This document shows positions 57,430 through 64,000 of a DNA stretch of 64,000 nt, in pieces; position 1 is the stretch's first letter, and each line of letters begins with the position of its first letter. Both the position numbers and the translations under genes were made by a program. The notes below the pieces were generated by a model. That model was given only the letters and a program-made list of their open reading frames with translations, was not told where the DNA came from and searched no databases. Location of the stretch: NCBI GenBank assembly GCA_015680685.1, contig MNCI01019000.1:158262-222261 (forward strand). Direction: 5' to 3'. Origin of the DNA: Gnetum montanum. Its lineage: Eukaryota > Streptophyta > Gnetopsida > Gnetales > Gnetaceae.

Positions 57430-57590
57430 ATGGAACCAACTGAGGGTTTGACTTGCACTTACATCAATAGCATAGATGCATTAGAGCAAGTCCACTACCA
57501 ACTTCCAAGTCTTAACCTTGAAAATGTCAACTGGGAAAAGTTGGAAATCCCTGAGAAATTTAAGAAAGAGTTCCTTGAGCTAAAACCATT
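57430..57590 (+). pseudogene. Element F pre-RT linker, first half
   Basis: MEPTEGLTCTYINSIDALEQ, WEKLEIPEKFKKEFLELK, cut at 57590 by the solo LTR. The remaining part (MEYTFLKNGKLVIINAKLAS) resumes at 59825. G has the same segment uninterrupted at 11182-10934. Confidence 0.8.
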
Positions 57591-59809
57591 TGAAACGCCA
57601 TCAATTTTAGGATCCTCATGATTTAGCACAGTCCCAAAATTTGGGCAAGGATCTCTACAAGCGTGGTGTCATGTTGGACCACGCAAACAACATGGCACCC
57701 TAGAAGTCCGAACACCTTCAAAGCCACTTCCAAGCCTACTTGTCACCTTCTGCAGCATAGTCAATGTAGCACCCAGTCATGAGGCCAGTTTGCACAAAAG
57801 AGGCACTGAGGATGGACTAAACAGCTTAAAAAATTTGCTAACTAAGGCCTGCTATGCTACGCTACACTACACAGTGTAGCAGGCCATGCGATGTTCAAAC
57901 TGTTGTAGAAGATGTAGTTGGCAGATGTTTGGTTTTCAAAGATGCCTGTCCCTCTTCATCCTTGAAGTATGATCAGTGTGGCACAGAAAAATAGAGCAAA
58001 TTTCACCAAAAATCACCTCGATCTAAATGCTATGCTATGCTACGATACACAGCATAGCAGGGCCATAATATGACAAAATTTTTTCTCAAATTGTTTTGAC
58101 GTGAAAAACACAATTGCCCATGCCTCACTCTTGAAAAATGCTTATTCTATTGCCACCTTAGAATATGATCGAGATCCCATGATAGAACACTTGCAAATTA
58201 AGTCAAAATTCAGGCAAAATTGGGTGCTACGCAGTGCTATGCTACACAACGTAGCAGGGTGATAATACAAGAAGATCCTTCATCAATTTGTTCTAGCAAA
58301 AGAATTGCACTTGGTCATGCTTCAACCTTCAAGACTACATGTCCCACTTTGCCCTTAGGTCTCAATCAAAGTCTCCTGAAAAAACACCGCAAGTTGTGAT
58401 TCAAACTCGTGCCAGACTGACTACTACATTGTGCTACACTGCATAGCGTAGCACAACGTAGCAAGGACTCAAAGCTGAAAGGTTCCCTAGGGATGAAACC
58501 AGGAAGTCTTAGGCTCCTTTAACATGAAAGGTGTCATGGCTGGTTGCTAAAATAGCTTGCCTTGCCAGGCCTCGGAGGGATATTTTCAGTTTTCAAGTAA
58601 GATTTTTCTCAAAGATGGCTGCTATGCTGAGCTATGCTATGCAGTGTAGCACAACGTAGTGGACAGGTATTCATGCTACTCCGCTATGCTGAATAGCATA
58701 AGTAGCGTAGCACTTGAAAAGAAGCCACAGGACATCTCCAGAAGCTCCAGGACTCATCATTGACGGTCATCTCTGCCCCAACATCTCCTTGACAGTCAAG
58801 ATCAACAGTTTGCCTTGCTTGTTGCATCCCCTGTTAATCCCCAAAAAAGTTGTCCCTACGCTTGACCTTACTTGTAAGAGAGGGGAACATGTAGTCCCGA
58901 AGTGTAAGCTTCATTTTACATTTTTCATAAGCATTTTTTGTAAAAATATGGTAGTCCCTTAGGTACATGCATTCCAAACAATATGGTCATAGCTCAGCAG
59001 GCTTCACTTCCAGCATCGTTCCACTCAACATAGCACATCAGAGTAGCACCACACATCAGTGTAGCACCACACATCAGCGTAGCACATCCATGTTTGTGCC
59101 AACTGTGGGACCCAGGACACGTGGCATTCAAACCACGTCTTCCTCCCACTCTTGGCTCTATAAATACCCTAGCAAACAATGTTCAAGGGGTTGACTTCTG
59201 GTAGTACGCTTTGGCGGAGAGATTGGAAAGCAAAAAGTTGGTGAACAACAAGTCCTAGCAGTAGCATTTCCCAGATCTCTCTTCAACCCAGCATAGCGGC
59301 TCTTAGCCCGGCAAGCATCGACTCATTGGTTCCTGTTAGCATCCCATTGGTAGCAGTATAGGAGCTATGACCATATCATTTTGTTACCGGTCGTGCCTGT
59401 CCAGTACTGCATAACATTTGTACACATTCATCAGCCAAACAAAGATTAGATCCCTCAATTTTTGGGTGGTGTATTCCCTCACCTAAACTCTCATTCAATT
59501 TTTGCTATAGCGCATATGTTGCATTCATGTGTACTTGTTCACGCTTATTTTCCTAGTTACATGCTTTGATGTGTTTCTATTTTCGTGCACCCCACATTTT
59601 TCTTCCATTTCAATCTCAATGTATTGCATTTTAAAATCACTATTTGCATACGATTATTATACACCACGTAATTCTATGATTGATCGACCAGACCATTCAG
59701 GGTACCCTGTTTCCATTTTCTCTAGCACGGCCCTCACATGGATTCGAGGTTAGGCTGTACGCCTGTGAACCTCTTGGTGTTCCAGCCATTGATGTTTTTG
59801 GATGTCACA
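57591..59809 (+). mobile_element. Solo LTR of family 3 (2,219 bp) with TSD CCATT
   Basis: Begins TGAAACGCC and ends GATGTCACA (TG...CA), flanked by CCATT at 57586-57590 and 59810-59814. U3 has scattered cores such as CTACGCTACAC and CAGTGTAGCAGG (57840-58700) and a short array of GTAGCACCACACATCA units (59030-59090). TATA is at 59159-59166. The R-U5 part matches the minus-strand LTR at 18201-19010. No internal region, PBS or second LTR is present, so it is a solo LTR left by recombination between two LTRs. Confidence 0.8.
59159..59166 (+). promoter_or_regulatory. TATA box in the solo LTR
   Basis: CTCTATAAATACCCTAGC, about 1,570 bases from the LTR start. Confidence 0.65.
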
Positions 59810-59814
59810 CCATT

Positions 59815-60895
59815 GCCCATCGATATGGAATACACGTTTCTTAAGAATGGAAAATTGGTAATTATTAACGCTAAGCTTGCTTCGCAACAAAAAGAGAGAT
59901 TGCTGGAAGTGATAAATAGATGATTGAAAGCCTTCGCTTGGTCATATCCCTAATTAATTGGAAATAGACCCAAGGATATGCCAACATAGAATTTACACCA
60001 GCCCCTCCATGAAGCCTCGAAGAACGGCAGAGGCGTTTGAACCCAAAGCTAAAGTAAGTAGTCAAGGAAGAAATCAAATAGCTTCTCAAGGCTGGGTTCA
60101 TATACCCCATTGCTAATAGCAAATGGGTTAGCCCCTTAGTTATTATGCCTAAAAAGGGAGGCAAATGGAGGGTGTGCATAGATTCTAGGCTACTAAGTAT
60201 GGCAACATTCAAAGATCACTTTCCGTTGTCATTTGTTGACCAAGTCTTAGACACCATCGTAGGGCATCACTATTACAGTTTTCTGGATGGATATAGTGGA
60301 TATAACCAAATACAAATAGCCCTAGAAGACCAAGCCAAGACTACATTCACTAGTCATTGAGGAACGTTTGCATACGAACAGATACTGTTTGGCTTGTGCA
60401 ATGCCCCTACAACATTTCAACAACTAGTTCTAAGCATCTTCCAATAATAGATAGGAAATGGTGTAGAGGTCTTTATGGACGATTTCTCCACCTATGGAGC
60501 AAACTTTGATCAAGCCTTGGATCGGTTAGAGTAAGTGTTAAAAAGATGTGTAGAAACCAATTTGAGGCTCAACTAGCAGAAAAGCCATTTGATGGTCCAA
60601 GAGGGCATAGTACTAGGGCACAAAATCTCACACACAGGGATAGAGGTAGACCTCGAGAAAATCAAAGTTATTCAAGTAATTACTTGTCAACTAGAAACTG
60701 TCAAAGATATTTGGTCATTCCTTGGACATACTGGCTACTATAGGAGATTTATTGAGAACTTCGCAAAGGCTTCCAAACCATTGGTTGAATTAACGAAAAA
60801 GGATGTACCTTTCAAGTGGACTAGGGAATGTGAATTAGCTTTTCAAACTTTGAAAACACCCATTCTACAAGCTCCTGACTAGTCTAAACTATTCC
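59815..60895 (+). pseudogene. Element F pre-RT end and reverse transcriptase
   Basis: MEYTFLKNGKLVIINAKLAS at 59825, then AFAWSYP. 60145-60360 reads MPKKGGKWRVCID and HYYSFLDGYSGYNQIQIALE with the first catalytic aspartate. 60361-60530 includes LFGLCNAPTTFQQ and the active-site box FMDDFSTYGANFDQALDRLE (about 60471-60530). 60589-60882 reads VLGHKISHTGIEVDLEKIKV and FLGHTGYYRRFIENFAKASK. All RT catalytic aspartates are visible, but stops and frameshifts (for example at 60358 and 60531) break the frame. Confidence 0.85.
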
Positions 60896-61359
60896 ATATC
60901 ATGACTGATGTGTCAAACTATGCCTTACGAGCTATACTTTCACAGTCAGATGACCAGAAGCACCCTTATTACATCCACTGTGCAAGTAGAAGTATCGTTG
61001 GTGCACAACTTAACTACACTACCATAGAGAAAGAATTAATGGCTATAGTGTTTGCACTAGAAAAGTTTAAACACTATGTATTGGGATATAAAGTATATAT
61101 ACATATAGATCATAGTGCAATAAGGTTCCTCATGAATAAGCCAATGGTAAGCCCTTGTATCATACGATGGCTTGTAATCTTACAAGAGTTAAATCTTACG
61201 ATGATCAATCGTAAAGGCATTGAGAACGTAGTTGCTAATCATTTATCTCGATTGCGATGGGATAACAAAGAGGATGAGTATCCAATTTCTAATTATTTTC
61301 CTAATGAATTCCTCTTTGTTGGTTTATTGAATAATCAATCACCCATGGAGACAAACTAG
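60896..61359 (+). CDS. Element F RNase H (open fragment)
   Basis: Open for 152 codons from 60901. TDVSNYALRAILSQSDDQKH contains the first catalytic aspartate. IEKELMAIVFALEKFKHYVL contains the glutamate. HIDHSAIRFLMNKPMV contains the next aspartate. The last acidic position is changed, NVVANHLSRLR in place of V-A-D-H-L-S-R. It continues into the integrase linker (NKEDEYPISNYFPNEFLFVG). As part of a broken polyprotein it has no start of its own. Confidence 0.8.
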
Positions 61360-62510
61360 TACAGTAGCATTCTTACCTATCTCCTCACCCAACAAATACC
61401 ACAAGAGTTAAACCTTAAGAAGAAACAACAGTTTCTTNGTCATTACATTGGGAGACGAACAACCATCAAGATCTTTCTTACAGGATATTATTAGCCTACA
61501 TTGTTTCAAGATGCCCATCAATTCGTCCAATCTTGTGAGTGTTGTCAATGTGTTGGCGGAATGACTACTAGAATGGAGGGTCTGCAACAATGGATACAAC
61601 CATTAGAACCCTTCGACATTTGGGGAATTGATTTTATGCTACCAATTACACTAATGTCCAATGGAATAGCTTATATCATTGTTGTTATTGATTACCTAAC
61701 TAAATGGGCAGAAGAAACTGTTGTTAAGGATTGTACATCATCTATAGTTGCATGATTTGTTCAACAACAAAACATAAACAGGTTTGGTGTGCTTGTGCAC
61801 TCATTTTAGACAATGGTACCCACTTCATAGGTGCAACTTTTTAAAAATTAATGCAACACTTAGGGGTTGAGCATAAATTGACTACACCATACCACCCCCA
61901 AGCAAACGGTCAAGCAGAAGTCACCAACAGGGAGATTATGAAGATATTGGCAAGAACTGTTAGCAAGTTTAGGCGAGACTGGAGCATAAACTGAACAATG
62001 CTCTTTGGGCATATCTCTCCACATGGAAACTCCCTACAGGCTACTCTCCCTCTGAGTTAGTGTACAGTAAATTACCAATGCTTCCTATTCAAACTGAGCT
62101 CCGTACACTATCCATGGCATGTGACCTCAACCTTAACCTTGATCTAGCATAGAAACAATGGTTACTAACCCTTAACTTGCTAGATGAAAATTGACTAGCT
62201 GCACTGTCATCTAATGAGTTGCACAAGGCATTCAATAAAAAATGTCATGACCTAAGGATTAGGAAAGTTAAATATCAACCGAGAGATAAGGTTCTCTACT
62301 GGAATCCCACACATATTCCACAATGTACTAAATTTCAAACACTGTGGAAAGGACCTTATATTATTTATGCAACTTTTCCTTTAGGGGCCATGACAATATA
62401 CAAACCTGAGAACCCAGATAAGAAACTGTTAGTCAATGTACAACAAACCAAACCTCTCTATGAGCTTAGGACAACCTGTACACATGCTACCTTTGTTGAT
62501 GGACAACGTT
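61360..62510 (+). pseudogene. Element F integrase
   Basis: The zinc-binding N-terminus is damaged. A deletion near the ambiguous base 61438 removes the two-histidine half, while CECCQ survives near 61533. 61501-61755 reads MEGLQQWIQPLEPFDIWGID with the first catalytic aspartate and VVIDYLTKWAEETVVKDC. The second aspartate is in L-D-N-G-T-H-F near 61810 and the glutamate in NGQAEVTNRE near 61910, both in shifted frames. The C-terminal part (62219-62572) has PRDKVLYWNPTHIPQ and FQTLWKGPYIIYATF. No chromodomain was seen. Confidence 0.8.
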
Positions 62511-64000
62511 GCTCACTATTTCAAATCTCCTCCTTCCAACTTAGTCGTGGGGGAGATGGCCACCTATGCTAACCATTCTAGGCCCTTAGTTCTTTTTGAA
62601 TTTTTTTTACACATTCTTTCAACTTTTCTTTTCTTTTTTTTACACCATCGTTCATGTTTTTACTATTTCTTTGTTTACTTGATTTACTTTTATTTGTCAT
62701 CTAATAAGTGATCATGATGGTGGATTGAATTATATCATATCGATTACTAATGTTTTATTTTTACCTTTGAATTATGATGTTGATATTAAGGTATGGTTAT
62801 TTTGGTAAAATAGGCAATGAGTCCACACCGTCCACTCATCCATATAACTTTATGGTCTCGTTTAGCTTGAAACTATAGAATCCTCTTTTTCCAAGTAAAT
62901 TTATTAATGAATTGGCGGTTGGACACTTTTCAAGCCAAGGAAAGACTCAAAGGATGAAAAGGATGTAACTTCAAGGGGATTCGATGCATTTGTGCTGGTC
63001 ATTCTCTTGGGTGCTTGGATGCTTGTTTCTTGGGTTTTTTGCCATTCTGACATTGTTCAAAAATCAGGAAGCTGAGTGAATAAAAATAAGTCTTTGCATG
63101 GTGTGGTTCTCACGCAAAAAAAAAAAAAGAGAAAAGTGAGAATTCAAAGCACCCCTCTTAGACATAATAAAACAATATGGGCTACAAGCACTGGTTACGA
63201 AACTAGAAAGACATGTTACCCATGCCTGAAGGTTCCCTCTAACTAAGGCCCTTTCTCACTTCATGCTTCCCCATCTCGCTCTCCTTAGGATGGTGGTCAC
63301 TCTTTGTGAAAGCATTCTTGTTACTTCAAGAGGATGGATTAGCCAGGTGTATTGATGCGAGGTTACTGAATGTGCTTGGTTTGAGTTTGGATTTGGGATG
63401 AAGTTCTACTTAGTCATCTTAACCATAAAATACACAAGGGGCTTTACACAACCTTGTTCTTGGGATTCCATTCCATTCTCTCTTCTCCATCTTTCTTCCC
63501 ATTTTCCACCTCATTGCCGGTTTTATCATTAGTCTGTTTTGGGTTGATGCATTATTTTTCTTTCGTGAGTTCTTGTGGGTAAGTTTTTAACTCTTGCTTC
63601 CAATTGACATTCCTAGAGCTTACGGACACTTTGGTTTGTGGGTTTGTTAGGGCATAAAAGGCATGAGCCTGCTTTGGGGAGGACCCAATAGAATTCCTTT
63701 TTGGTGCAATTGTTAAGTATTTTTCTTAAACATTTCCTACAATCAATCATCTCTTGTTTCATCCCCATCTATGACATCCATTTTATTGGCATTGCCCTTG
63801 TTATTTTTTCCCATATTTCTTGTTCCTCATATTTTTCCATCTTATAACTACCAAAGGTTTGCTCTTAGTCATGGAGGCCCTCGCAAAATTTTTGCAATTT
63901 TCTCCATTTTACTATTCGCCTAACCCCTACACCTTAGGTAGTCACCTGTGATAAATCTCTGAACCAGTTTCTGCCATAAGCACAACTCAGCCAATGCGCT
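62511..64000 (+). mobile_element. 3' spacer of element F (runs off window)
   Basis: Starts with CGTGGGGGAGATGGCCACCT (62548). It has the spacer landmarks ATAGGCAATGAGTCCA (62811), GAAAGACATGTTACCCATGC (63206) and CATGAGCCTGCTTTGGGGAG (63662). Non-coding, with T-rich and A-rich tracts. No 3' LTR before the window end. Confidence 0.65.

Overview
The window is plant nuclear DNA made almost entirely of decayed, nested retrotransposons, with only remnants of cellular genes. It contains LTR elements with plant-type primer binding sites, a DYW-class pentatricopeptide (PPR) pseudogene and an ABCB transporter fragment. Gene density is very low and insertions are old and nested. A large-genome land plant, plausibly a conifer or other gymnosperm, fits best, but that is inference and no species can be named. 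There is one assembly gap (28499-28897) and one ambiguous base (61438). I see no tRNA, rRNA, CRISPR array or intact cellular gene.

Layout. 1-1863 and 8119-8989 are the two halves of one Ty3/gypsy element (family 2, + strand). It is split by a 6,255 bp insertion (1864-8118) flanked by the 5 bp duplication CCTAT. That insertion is the most unusual object here. Its two LTRs face each other in inverted orientation, each followed inward by a tRNA-Asp-type primer binding site. Between them lie a minus-strand gag and a coiled-coil sequence that replaces pol. Next come a possible SINE (9583-9740), a LINE tail (10150-10460) and a copia LTR fragment. A minus-strand family 1 element (G, 10696-15344) follows, then the 3' part of another copy (15345-17900), a long minus-strand LTR of family 3 with minisatellites (18201-21611) and a minus-strand family 1 element H (21612-27750). 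A minus-strand copia remnant (27755-29880) precedes element E (29887-38190, +).

38190-53217 is poorer in LTR elements. It holds an unrecognised coding remnant, a 5'-truncated LINE with a 13 bp target duplication (39383-40482), the PPR-DYW pseudogene (41101-42430), a decayed LINE reverse transcriptase (46430-47545), an ABCB nucleotide-binding-domain fragment (48770-49140) and a cluster of exact two-copy tandem duplications. 53218-64000 is element F (+), the least damaged family 1 copy, interrupted by a 2,219 bp solo LTR (57591-59809) with the target duplication CCATT.

Family 1 (the inverted block, G, H, E, F) is Athila/Tat-like. It has a PBS matching the 3' end of tRNA-Asp, LTR ends TGATGA...TCATCA, a long gag with a conserved N-terminal block and a serine/arginine-rich middle, then protease, RT, RNase H and integrase, and a roughly 2 kb non-coding 3' spacer. 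Every copy carries stops and frameshifts, so none looks able to make its own proteins. R-U5 is conserved between copies while the U3 repeats differ between subfamilies.
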